The notes beneath the pieces were generated by a model. That model searched no databases. It was not told the origin of the DNA and saw only the letters and a program-made list of their open reading frames with translations. Below, piece by piece: positions 52,908 to 61,147 of a DNA stretch of 64,000 nt. A program made the position numbers and the translations under genes. The stretch comes from Nitrospiraceae bacterium. GTDB taxonomy: Bacteria > Nitrospirota > Nitrospiria > Nitrospirales > Nitrospiraceae. The stretch covers positions 310,001 to 374,000 of the forward strand of contig JAHBWI010000002.1 of the NCBI GenBank assembly GCA_019637075.1. Direction: 5' to 3'. Position 1 is the first letter of the stretch. The number at the start of each line of letters is the position of its first letter.

Positions 52908-53699
52908 ATGGAAGAAGCCTTCAGCTTCACAGACTCCTCCGGGCATCGAGTCTCGGCAATCCTGACCGCCCCGGACAAGGGCACCGACAGAATCGCCGTC
53001 CTGTGCCACGGCTTCCTGTCCCAGAAGAACAGCACGAGCAACAAGGCTCTCACACGCAACTTGCTCGATCGAGGCGTCGCGACCCTGCGGTTTGACTTTT
53101 TCGGGCATGGAGAAAGCGACGGCCCGTTCCGCGTGCTGACCACCACGATCGGCGTCGACCAGGCATTGGCGGCCCTGGTGCTCGCCACGCGACGGGGTTA
53201 CCGACGGTTGGCGCTGGTGGGATCGAGTTTCGGCGGGCTCGTCTCGATCCTGGCTGCGGCCGAATGGGCCGTCGGAAACAGTCGCCTCCCGACCGGGATG
53301 CCGCCGCTCTCTTGTCTTGCACTAAAATGTCCGGTGGTGGATTTCGGCGAGGAACTCCGGTTGGAACTCAAAGAGACCGGCATGGAGGAATGGCGCCGCA
53401 CGAATTCGATCCCCGACCTCCACGGCGGCCCCACGAGGATTCCGCTCGACTTTGCGTTTTACGAAGACTGCCTGAACCGAATCGCCTACGAACCGGCGAG
53501 AAATATTCCGACACCAACGATCATCGTGCAGGGCGATTGCGATGAATATGTGCCGCTCCACCAGAGCCAACGGCTCCACGACGCGCTGCCAGGCTCCAAG
53601 CGATTGGAGATGTTGCCTGGAGCCGATCATCAGTTCACTAAATCGCCAGATTTCCAGCGCATGCTCAGCCTGATTACGGATTGGATCGTCGCGCATTAA
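52908..53699 (+). CDS. alpha/beta hydrolase
   Basis: A 263-residue serine hydrolase. Oxyanion LCHGFLSQK, RFDFFGHGESDG, the nucleophile elbow VGSSFGGLVS (Ser near 106), the Asp in QGDCDEYVP and the His in PGADHQFTK form the triad. Resembles BAAT/dienelactone-like hydrolases. No signal peptide, so cytoplasmic. Confidence 0.88.
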   Translation: MEEAFSFTDSSGHRVSAILTAPDKGTDRIAVLCHGFLSQKNSTSNKALTRNLLDRGVATLRFDFFGHGESDGPFRVLTTTIGVDQALAALVLATRRGYRRLALVGSSFGGLVSILAAAEWAVGNSRLPTGMPPLSCLALKCPVVDFGEELRLELKETGMEEWRRTNSIPDLHGGPTRIPLDFAFYEDCLNRIAYEPARNIPTPTIIVQGDCDEYVPLHQSQRLHDALPGSKRLEMLPGADHQFTKSPDFQRMLSLITDWIVAH

Positions 53700-53925
53700 G
53701 CCCAGTCTCTTCCCGGCAGAGAACCTCCCTTTCAATCCGCTCATAATTCCGCCGGATTGCACCACCTTCCCTCGCGCACCCCTGATTTGATGGGATCGCA
53801 GGGTTTCTCCTCCAGGCCACGGACCCTCTTGTACACATTTTCTCTCCGTCCGATTGAATCGAAATAATTTCCGTTCAAATTGGCTCGTAACGAAGGTTTC
53901 TGGCGACTCGAGTTTGTTTCACTTC

Positions 53926-53941
53926 TGGCACGTCGATTGCT
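53926..53941 (+). promoter_or_regulatory. sigma-54 promoter, perfect -24/-12
   Basis: TGGCACG-N4-TTGCT, an exact match to the sigma-54 consensus, with GG (53927-53928) and GC (53939-53940) separated by 10 nt. The start codon of the fibronectin-III gene is 37 nt downstream. The window has an NtrX/NtrC-like activator at 23812. Confidence 0.7.
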
Positions 53942-53977
53942 CAAATCAATTGGTGCGACTTTCTTGGAGGTTTCACC

Positions 53978-55201
53978 ATGCAATTCAGAAAAAGTCTGTT
54001 GGCGATTGTTGCTGCCGGTTGCTGCGCGAGTCTCGCAATTCAGACCATCCCGCAAGCGATGGCCGCCACCGCCGCCTCTGTGTCGCCGATTCAGGTGACG
54101 CCTCCAGCTGGACTATCCTTGACCGCCCGAAGCGGACAGACCGCCACCGGCACCCTCAGTCTTCGCAAAGACGGCACCGACCAGCACACCTATTTCATCA
54201 GCACGAATCAAAATTGGATCTGGATGAATCCGCCCTATGGGAGCACCCAGACGATCGCCTCGGAAACGGACCAAATTGTCGTGACTGCTCAAACTGCTGG
54301 GTTGCCGGTCGGCACCCACACAGGCGTGGTGTACATCGTCCAAAATGCACCGGACAACTCGACGAATATGCAGCGGATTCCCGTGACCCTGACGGTGACC
54401 GCCGGCACCACGACCGCGACACCCCCGCCGCCGCCAACCCCTACGGCAGTCACTCCTCCGCCTCCTGCGACGCCGCCGAGCCCGCCGCCGGCCCCGACGA
54501 CCGTCGCAGCCTCGCCGATCCAGGTCACGCCCGGCGGGCTCACCCTGTCGGCCCAGAGCGGGCAGACCGCCGTCGGCACCTTGAGTCTCAAGAAGACCGG
54601 CACCGATGCCCGCTCCTACTACATCAGCACGAACCAGCCCTGGATCTGGATGAATCCGCCCTACGGCAGCACCCAGACCATTACGACCGAAACGGACCAA
54701 CTGGTGGTCACGGCCCAAGCAGCCGGGCTCGCCGCCGGCACCTATAGCGGCGTCGTCTACCTGGCCGAGTCAGGCATCAACGGCTATAGCAACATGATCA
54801 GGGTGCCGGTCTCGCTTACCGTGACCGGCAGCGCCACGGCGGCCACTCCGCCGCCGCCCCCGCCGCCGCCCAGTACGGTGACTGCGCCGCCGCCTCCGCC
54901 TGTCTTGAGTTCGGTGGCAAGTACGCCGCCTCCGCCCCCACCGACGCCTGTCTCGACGACCGCGAGCGCCACGGTGTCATGGACGGCGAATACAGAATCA
55001 GATTTGGCCGGATATCGCGTCTACGTCGGGACATCGTCGGGAAACTATACGTTCAGAGGTCCATTTGAAGTCACCAGCGGGACCAGTCTGACGATTCCCA
55101 ACCTGCCCCTCGGAACGACCTATTTCTTCGCCGTGTCCGCGTATGATCGTTCCGGTAACGAAAGCGTCAAGTCGGTCGAATACAGCAAGAGCCTGTTCTA
55201 G
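53978..55201 (+). CDS. exported protein with two tandem repeats and a fibronectin-III domain
   Basis: A 407-residue protein. Signal peptide (LLAIVAAGCCASLAIQ, cleaved near AMAAT, about 29). Two near-identical ~105-residue domains (36-141 and 179-283) share SPIQVTP, STNQxWIWMNPPYGSTQTI and a final LTVT strand, resembling BACON-type Ig-like domains. Poly-Pro linkers separate them. A fibronectin-III domain ends the protein (about 325-407: TVSWTANTESDLAGYRVYVG). Probably a secreted or cell-surface binding protein. GGAGG precedes the ATG, and a sigma-54 site lies upstream. Confidence 0.88.
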   Translation: MQFRKSLLAIVAAGCCASLAIQTIPQAMAATAASVSPIQVTPPAGLSLTARSGQTATGTLSLRKDGTDQHTYFISTNQNWIWMNPPYGSTQTIASETDQIVVTAQTAGLPVGTHTGVVYIVQNAPDNSTNMQRIPVTLTVTAGTTTATPPPPPTPTAVTPPPPATPPSPPPAPTTVAASPIQVTPGGLTLSAQSGQTAVGTLSLKKTGTDARSYYISTNQPWIWMNPPYGSTQTITTETDQLVVTAQAAGLAAGTYSGVVYLAESGINGYSNMIRVPVSLTVTGSATAATPPPPPPPPSTVTAPPPPPVLSSVASTPPPPPPTPVSTTASATVSWTANTESDLAGYRVYVGTSSGNYTFRGPFEVTSGTSLTIPNLPLGTTYFFAVSAYDRSGNESVKSVEYSKSLF

Positions 55202-55240
55202 GCCAGCAGCAGAGCTAACAACCGTAGGCCGGTGCGCCAG

Positions 55241-55255
55241 TGGCGCCCGGCTTGC
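55241..55255 (+). promoter_or_regulatory. sigma-54-like promoter
   Basis: TGGCGC-N5-TTGC, one mismatch from TGGCAC-N5-TTGC, with GG and GC again 10 nt apart. It stands 70 nt before the second fibronectin-III gene. GC-rich context raises the chance of coincidence. Confidence 0.45.
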
Positions 55256-55324
55256 GGGAGAGCGGTCCGGACTTGCAGGCCATCACCGCCTGCAGCATCC
55301 ACCGTCCGCATCGGAGATTGCGCC

Positions 55325-56113
55325 ATGAAATACAGGGGCCGTTTCACGTCCTTGTTTCTTGTCATCCTCGGCGCCGCACTGTTCCCGATGCCGATCCCTA
55401 CGCAAGCCGACACCACCATTCCTCACGGCCACAGCCTGATCGTTCGGCCCAAACCACCCGCCACGCAGGAGGAACAGGCCTCACCGGCACAGGCTGGCGA
55501 CCGCAAAGACAAGAGCCAGCCAAAACTCTCGTTGTCCACCCCTCCCGCCTCGACGAATAAACTTACGGCCCTTCCTCGGACAGGAAAACCGATTCGCCTC
55601 TTGTCGATGGGATCACGGATACCCAACACCGGTGCCCCTCCGTCCCAGGACCGTGAGATAAAGATGATGACGGACACGTCGACGGAAACCGATACGCCAT
55701 CGGCGCGTGGCCGCGGCGCCGCCAGAAGTATTGTGCGCCGTGGGGATGAGGCGAACCAATTCTCGTTGCCCGTCGCTCCGAGTCCCCCGATTGTCCTGGT
55801 TCCTATGCACATGCCGGCTTCCGCTCCACCCGCGGCGAGTTCCCCAAGCACCCAGCCCCCGATGCCGACGACCGGCGCGGCGATACTCTCCTGGGCTGCT
55901 ACCGCCGATGGCAATCCGGCCGGATACAGAGTCTATGTCGGAACGACCCCTGGTCAGTATGGTTATGCGGGGCCGTTCGACGTCACCGGAGGGACGAGCT
56001 TCACGTTGAGCGATCTGCCGCTCGGCCACACCTATTACTTCGCCGTCTCAGCCTTTGACCAATGGGGAAACGAAAGCCCGAAGTCGGACGAAGTCAGCAA
56101 GAATATTTATTGA
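55325..56113 (+). CDS. exported fibronectin-III protein, paralogue of the preceding gene
   Basis: A 262-residue protein. Signal peptide (MKYRGRFTSLFLVILGAALF, cleaved after about 30). The middle is Pro/Ser/Thr-rich and disordered. The C-terminal domain (AILSWAATADGNPAGYRVYVG ending VSKNIY, shown in part) matches the FN3 domain of the upstream gene in length and motif order (GTTPGxYxYxGPFDV, YYFAVSAFDQWGNES). Both probably arose by duplication. The ATG at 55325 is chosen because the signal peptide starts there. Confidence 0.85.
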   Translation: MKYRGRFTSLFLVILGAALFPMPIPTQADTTIPHGHSLIVRPKPPATQEEQASPAQAGDRKDKSQPKLSLSTPPASTNKLTALPRTGKPIRLLSMGSRIPNTGAPPSQDREIKMMTDTSTETDTPSARGRGAARSIVRRGDEANQFSLPVAPSPPIVLVPMHMPASAPPAASSPSTQPPMPTTGAAILSWAATADGNPAGYRVYVGTTPGQYGYAGPFDVTGGTSFTLSDLPLGHTYYFAVSAFDQWGNESPKSDEVSKNIY

Positions 56114-56130
56114 GTGATCAGAGCAACAGG

Positions 56131-56166
56131 CCGTGAGCGGGTGTGCCCGCGGCATCCGCGTCACGG
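56131..56166. terminator. bidirectional terminator-like hairpin
   Basis: Outer stem CCGTGA/TCACGG and inner GCGGG/CCCGC, between convergent genes; it overlaps the stop codon at 56161. Confidence 0.5.
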
Positions 56167-57018
56167 TAGAGTGTTGGAAGCGGTGTTCTTGGCGCAGCGA
56201 AATCCCGTGTAGCTGTTTTGAGTATCCGGCGACAGCTTGAACCGGCCATAGGTGAGCAGATACTTGGGCAGGTCCGACCAGGCCCCACCGCGAAGCACTT
56301 TGAATGATCCAGCCTCGGGCCCCGGCGGATTTCTCACGGGGCTCCGCTCGTAGTACCCCGCTTCATACCAATCCGCAACCCACTCCCAGACATTCCCGGC
56401 CATCTGAAACAGCCCATAGGGACTGACCCCGGTTTCATAGGATCGAACCGGCATCAGTGCTTGGCTATAGCTGAACCGCGCCCCCAGTGCGAAGTTCGCC
56501 TGAGCCTGGGTAGGCGCTGAATTGCCCCAGGGATACAGCCGCCCGTCAGTGCCGCGCGCAGCCTTCTCCCATTCCGCTTCCGTCGGCAACCGCCGCCCCC
56601 GCCAACGGCAATAGGCCTCGGCATCGCCCCAGCTCACACCGATCACCGGACGGTCATGGTGAACAGCAAGATCTACCGACTCCCACAACCAAGGCGTGAT
56701 CCGCTTCTCCTGCGACAAGAACGCCGCATATTGCCGGGTCGTCACTTCGTGAAGATCGATTTCGAATCGGTCAAGCCAGACGCGATGCTGCGGCTTCTCA
56801 TCTTCCAACGCCTCGGTGCCGTCGGCCCCCATGAGAAACTCGCCTTCGGGAATCACCGCCATCGGCGTCTCGAGGACTGAGACAGCATCAGGACTCACGC
56901 GCGGCTTCTTTAGCTGCTGCAGCTGAGCCGCAACCTTGTCGCAAGTTCCTACACTCAACAGGAACAGTAAGGACAGCGTCAAGGACAATCGGTGGGTGCG
57001 CAGATCAGGCAAACTCAT
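56161..57018 (-). CDS. exported formylglycine-generating-enzyme-like protein
   Basis: A 285-residue SUMF1/FGE-sulfatase-fold protein. Signal peptide (LSLTLSLLFLLSVGTC) then IPEGEFLMGADGTEALEDE, DRFEIDLHEVTTRQYAAFL, GRRLPTEAEWEKAARG, LYPWGN, FQMAGNVWEWVADWY and KVLRGGAWSD. The two active-site Cys of true FGE are not evident near the C-terminus (only the final GFRCAKN), so it may lack catalysis. ATG 57018 preferred over TTG 57033. Confidence 0.88.
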   Translation of the reverse strand: MSLPDLRTHRLSLTLSLLFLLSVGTCDKVAAQLQQLKKPRVSPDAVSVLETPMAVIPEGEFLMGADGTEALEDEKPQHRVWLDRFEIDLHEVTTRQYAAFLSQEKRITPWLWESVDLAVHHDRPVIGVSWGDAEAYCRWRGRRLPTEAEWEKAARGTDGRLYPWGNSAPTQAQANFALGARFSYSQALMPVRSYETGVSPYGLFQMAGNVWEWVADWYEAGYYERSPVRNPPGPEAGSFKVLRGGAWSDLPKYLLTYGRFKLSPDTQNSYTGFRCAKNTASNTLP

Positions 57019-57074
57019 TTCTCGGCTCGGCAAGATGCTCTAAAAGGCCGTCAGTCTCACCCGCCCAACCCCGC

Positions 57075-57734
57075 TCACGGGATCATGCCGCCCACCACCC
57101 AATGCCGATCATCCGGCACATCGATCAGCAACCGTGACAGGTTCATCTGCGCCAGCTGGGCAGCCACTTCGTCTTCCGTGAAAGCCGCGAGGAGCGAGTT
57201 GTAGAAATCGCGTTTCAAGATGGGCGCCTCGTCGGCCGCATACTGTTCGACAAGCGCTTGCGCCGCCTCGGGAGAATCCGGCCGCAGAAGATCCATCACG
57301 AGAATACAGGCGCCTGGCTTCGCCCACTGTCTGAGGCGTCCCCAAAACTGCAGCGGATTGGGGAGATGATGCAGCAGGCTGTTTGACAAAATCGCATCGG
57401 CGCCTTCGGCGGGCTGCCAGGCCTGAAACCGTTCGCAACAGAGCGTGATCGCCCCGGCCGCGCTCACCTCTTTCACCGCTTGTTGCGCCAATTCGATCAT
57501 CGGCCGGCTGGCATCGATCGCCGTCATCCGAGCCTTCGGATACCTGCGCAGAAACCGGAGCGGAATGTCCGCCGGGCCGCAACCCAGATCGATCACATGT
57601 CCTTCGGTCCACTCCGGGAAGTACTCACAAAATCGATCGACAAACCCTTGGTTCTCAGAGGAAAAATCAGCCCGCGCATAGGCCAGCGCCTGCGCAGCAT
57701 CGTCCATCAACTCCAGTTCAAGTATGCGATCCAT
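57075..57734 (-). CDS. class I SAM-dependent methyltransferase
   Basis: A 219-residue methyltransferase. Motif I VIDLGCGPADIPLRFL (about 46), then MTAIDASRPMIELAQ and ILSNSLLHHLPNP. The substrate is not deducible. The ATG at 57734 sits behind AAGGCGAAGG; a GTG at 57749 is an alternative. It begins after, and may be cotranscribed with, the MOSC gene region. Confidence 0.88.
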   Translation of the reverse strand: MDRILELELMDDAAQALAYARADFSSENQGFVDRFCEYFPEWTEGHVIDLGCGPADIPLRFLRRYPKARMTAIDASRPMIELAQQAVKEVSAAGAITLCCERFQAWQPAEGADAILSNSLLHHLPNPLQFWGRLRQWAKPGACILVMDLLRPDSPEAAQALVEQYAADEAPILKRDFYNSLLAAFTEDEVAAQLAQMNLSRLLIDVPDDRHWVVGGMIP

Positions 57735-57776
57735 TTCCTTCGCCTTCACTAGATCGCGAAGTTACAAAATCCCAAT

Positions 57777-58247
57777 TTATCCGTTCACCCTCACCGCGTC
57801 GCCCTGCTTCACGTGGCCTGCTTGCAGAACACGGGCATAGGCACGGCTCCATCCGGGATGGCGCTTCTGGGAGATCCGTTCGTAATTTCCATCAATGAAC
57901 CACTGGGCATTGAACCGACAAGGGGTCGTGTAGCCGGTGATCTCCAGCTGCAGGCTCTCGCCGATGTCGAGCCTGTCACCAGGTCTCAACTGATTCCAAT
58001 CCAACCCTGCAATGGTGAGGTTCTCCCCGGACGCCCCTGGCGCGATCGAGTGCCCCTCTCCTTGCAATGATTCGATGACCTCGAGGGAGTACAGACAGAC
58101 TGCCCGATCGGGGCCTCCATGCACCTTTCGATTCCGCTGCCGATCGCCGACGAGCCCTTCGGTCGTGACCTGGACCGACGGCACCGAGCTCTTCGGCACT
58201 CCGCCGTCCGATACACTGATTTGATGGAGATATGGCGCAATAGGCAT
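57777..58247 (-). CDS. MOSC domain protein
   Basis: A 156-residue protein of the MOSC superfamily (YiiM-like), which handles sulfur and molybdenum cofactor. Typical segments are GLVGDRQRNRKVHGGPDRAV (with the His-Gly-Gly), GASGENLTIAGL and TGYTTPCRFNAQ with the conserved Cys near 113. ATG 58247 preferred over TTG 58262. It follows prmA closely. Confidence 0.9.
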   Translation of the reverse strand: MPIAPYLHQISVSDGGVPKSSVPSVQVTTEGLVGDRQRNRKVHGGPDRAVCLYSLEVIESLQGEGHSIAPGASGENLTIAGLDWNQLRPGDRLDIGESLQLEITGYTTPCRFNAQWFIDGNYERISQKRHPGWSRAYARVLQAGHVKQGDAVRVNG

Positions 58248-58268
58248 GGGGAGGGTGGCCAAAGGCTC

Positions 58269-59165
58269 CTAAGTTCCGTCGCATCCTTCCATAGCGATCA
58301 ATTCCAACGCCAGCCAGCCGTCTCGTTCGCGGGCATGGGCCAGATAAGCACCGTGGGCCGCGTAGGCTTGTTGAATTTCGTCACGCTGGTCCAGCAGAAG
58401 GCCCGAGAGCAGCAACCTGGCGCCCTGCGCCACATACCGCGCCAGCGGCTCCACCACCGCCAGCAACGTCCTCCGATCCACATTCGCCAATACCAACGTC
58501 GGCGCGAATGCCTCGCCGGCCCGTTCTTCACCGGCAGACAGCACCTCCAGGCTTAGGCGTTCGTCGAACCCGTTGACCTGGGCATACTCCCGCGCGCACT
58601 CGATCGCCACGGCATCATTGTCCACCCCTCGTGCCCGTTTCGCCCCCACTCGCAACGCCGCCATCGCGAGAATTCCGCTACCGGTGCCGATATCCAGCAC
58701 GAAATCCGTCGGGCCGACCAGCTCGGGCAACCATTCAAGCAACAATTGCGTCGTCGCATGGTGACCGGTACCGAAGGCCTGCTTGGGATCGAGGATGAAT
58801 TCGATCTCGCCGGGCTTCAACTCCACGCTGTGCCACGCGGGACGGATCACAAAGGGGCCGACCCGGATCGGTTGGACCTGTCTGGCCCATTCGGCATTCC
58901 AATCCCGATCGGGCAGATGATTGACGCGCACCGCACCAGGGCCTGGCTCGCAACCGAAACAGGCCAGCGCGGACTGCAAGGACCTCAAGTTATCCGGTCC
59001 CCATTTGGCGGCAGGCCAATAGAGGTGCAGCAGATCTTCTTCCTGCCATGCCCCCATCACATGCGGATCGCTCAGCAGGCCCAACAGCTCGGCCGGATCT
59101 ACGGCCGCCGTCACGTCCACCTGAATCCATTTGCTTGTGTCGAGATCGTTCGTGGTTGACGTCAT
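58269..59165 (-). CDS. prmA: ribosomal protein L11 methyltransferase PrmA
   Basis: A 298-residue methyltransferase. The PrmA core has PAFGTGHHATT-type sequence (DPKQAFGTGHHATTQLLLEW), motif I VLDIGTGSGILAMAAL (about 143) and LVLANVDRR for NP(A)xPY-like motif IV. It trimethylates ribosomal L11. The N-terminal part is divergent from E. coli. It is divergent from the MutS-like gene. Confidence 0.93.
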   Translation of the reverse strand: MTSTTNDLDTSKWIQVDVTAAVDPAELLGLLSDPHVMGAWQEEDLLHLYWPAAKWGPDNLRSLQSALACFGCEPGPGAVRVNHLPDRDWNAEWARQVQPIRVGPFVIRPAWHSVELKPGEIEFILDPKQAFGTGHHATTQLLLEWLPELVGPTDFVLDIGTGSGILAMAALRVGAKRARGVDNDAVAIECAREYAQVNGFDERLSLEVLSAGEERAGEAFAPTLVLANVDRRTLLAVVEPLARYVAQGARLLLSGLLLDQRDEIQQAYAAHGAYLAHARERDGWLALELIAMEGCDGT

Positions 59166-59194
59166 CTCAGAGTCCCAGTATCGTCAGCAATACA

Positions 59195-61072
59195 ATGTCC
59201 GTACATTCGATGCCAGCCACCGTCCTGTCACGCCTGGCGGCCCTTCAGCGCACCATCCGACGCAGTGAGCGCCTCACCCTCCGCGGCCAACGGGCGGCCG
59301 CTTGGTTCAGTCGCATCCGGCTCGGTCTTTTTGTCGCCGGGCTGATCGGCTCGATCGTCCCGCACAAGCTCGGTTGGACCCTGACGGGCAACCTCGTTCT
59401 GGCTGCCGCCCTCCTCGGGTTCGCGACGGCGGCCTGGTATCATAACAGGCTCGAAGATCGCTTGCATCGCCTGGACCGCTGGCGTCGCATCAAGCAGGCG
59501 CACGTCGGCCGAATCCACCTGGACTGGTCTCTCATCCCCCTGCGATCGGTCGAGATGCCGGATGGCCACGGCTATGCGCGCGATCTCGACGTGGCAGGTC
59601 CCCATTCTCTGCTGCATTTGATCGACACCACCATGTCCGCGCAAGGCCGGGATCGTCTGCGGAACTGGTTACTCGAGCAGCCGGCGCCGATCGAGTCCTG
59701 GAACCATCGGCAAGCGTTGGTGCGTGAACTCGCGCCGCTTGCCCTGCTCCGCGATCGGCTGGTGGTCGAATCGCAGACCTTGGATGAAGCGGACATCGAT
59801 GGGCGACGGCTCCAAGCCGTGTTTCAGAAGGACGTCGAAGATCGAGCCCTGGTGCCGCTCTTACTCGTTGAAACCGGCCTCGCGATCGCAACCCCGTTGC
59901 TGCTGCTCGCAGACGTATTCGATCGCCTGCCTGGCTACTGGATGCTGTCGTTCGGCCTCTATGCATTCCTCTACTTGATGGTCCGGGGACGGAGCGAAGA
60001 AATCTTCGACCATGCGCAGTCGTTGCATTTCCAAATGGAACGGCTCAGCTCCGTGCTCGGTTACCTGGAGCACCGGGGCTACGCCCTCACGCCCAAACTC
60101 GGCATGCTGTGCCGCCCGCTCACGGACAGACAGACCAGCCCCTCGCGTTCGCTCAAGCAAGCCGCGTCCCTGATGAACCGGCTGAGCGTGCGGGCCCACC
60201 CCTTGGTCCATTATGCCGTCAATGCCATGGTGCCCTGGGATCTCTATCACACGTACCGATTGCAACGGCTCCAGGACCGCATTGCGACCGTCGCGCCCCA
60301 GTGGTTCGAAACTCTCGCCGAGGTCGATGCCACCGCCGCCCTCGGCACCTTTGCCTACTTGCATCCGGACTACCAGTGGCCGGACTGCCGGGTCAGGCCA
60401 GGGTCTGCGTCAGCCAACGGCGACCGACCGTTGATCCAAGGGGAAAGCCTCGCACATCCCTTGCTCCCGCGAACAACCAGGGTCAGCAACAGTATCACGC
60501 TCGAGGGATCGGGGCGCATCTTTCTGGTGACAGGCTCGAACATGTCGGGCAAAAGCACGTTCCTGCGCACAGTCGGGATCAACACCTGCCTGGCCCAAGC
60601 CGGTGCCCCGGTCTGCGCGCGCACGTTTGTCTGGACGCCGGTCCGGTTCGGCTGCTGCATCCGAGTGGACGATTCTCTGGAAGCGGGGCTGTCGTTTTTC
60701 TACGCCGAGGTCAAACGGTTGAAAGCGATCCTGACGGCGGCCGAAGCACGCCAACGCCCGCCGGTGCTGTTCCTGATCGACGAAATCTTCAAAGGCACCA
60801 ACAACCGTGAACGACTGATCGGCGGCCGGGCCCTCATCACTCAGCTCACCGGCACCAATGGGTTCGGTTTCGTGACCACGCACGACCTCGAGCTGGCCGA
60901 ACTGGAGCGACAGGGCACCGGCGTCACCAACGTCCATTTTCAGGAAACCGTGGCGGACGGCGCGTTGCAATTCGACTACCGGCTCCGTCCTGGCCCCTGC
61001 CCGACGACGAACGCCCTGCGGATCATGGAACTTGAAGGACTTCCGGTACGCAGTCCGGACCTGGGACGATAG
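59195..61072 (+). CDS. membrane-anchored MutS-family ATPase
   Basis: A 625-residue protein. Two N-terminal TM helices (LGLFVAGLIGSIVP about 43-57; LVLAAALLGFATAAWY about 67-82) and a further hydrophobic pair near 225-265 lie before a MutS-type ATPase: Walker A GSNMSGKSTFLRT (about 450), DSLEAGLSFFYAEVKRLKAI, Walker B LFLIDEIFKGTNNRERL and FVTTHDLELAEL. The N-terminal mismatch-reading domain with F-x-E is absent, so it is not the repair MutS; its role is unknown. ATG 59195 selected. Confidence 0.88.
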   Translation: MSVHSMPATVLSRLAALQRTIRRSERLTLRGQRAAAWFSRIRLGLFVAGLIGSIVPHKLGWTLTGNLVLAAALLGFATAAWYHNRLEDRLHRLDRWRRIKQAHVGRIHLDWSLIPLRSVEMPDGHGYARDLDVAGPHSLLHLIDTTMSAQGRDRLRNWLLEQPAPIESWNHRQALVRELAPLALLRDRLVVESQTLDEADIDGRRLQAVFQKDVEDRALVPLLLVETGLAIATPLLLLADVFDRLPGYWMLSFGLYAFLYLMVRGRSEEIFDHAQSLHFQMERLSSVLGYLEHRGYALTPKLGMLCRPLTDRQTSPSRSLKQAASLMNRLSVRAHPLVHYAVNAMVPWDLYHTYRLQRLQDRIATVAPQWFETLAEVDATAALGTFAYLHPDYQWPDCRVRPGSASANGDRPLIQGESLAHPLLPRTTRVSNSITLEGSGRIFLVTGSNMSGKSTFLRTVGINTCLAQAGAPVCARTFVWTPVRFGCCIRVDDSLEAGLSFFYAEVKRLKAILTAAEARQRPPVLFLIDEIFKGTNNRERLIGGRALITQLTGTNGFGFVTTHDLELAELERQGTGVTNVHFQETVADGALQFDYRLRPGPCPTTNALRIMELEGLPVRSPDLGR

Positions 61073-61147
61073 CGGATTGCATCGGGCCGGGAGTTCCTGC
61101 AGACTAGCGACCGGATCACGCGACGCACGGCATAACCCCGATCAACG

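Noticed and set aside
53741-54055. A 104-codon minus-strand frame over the sigma-54 site
   Set aside because: No RBS or domain; it overlaps the start and signal peptide of the FN3 gene.
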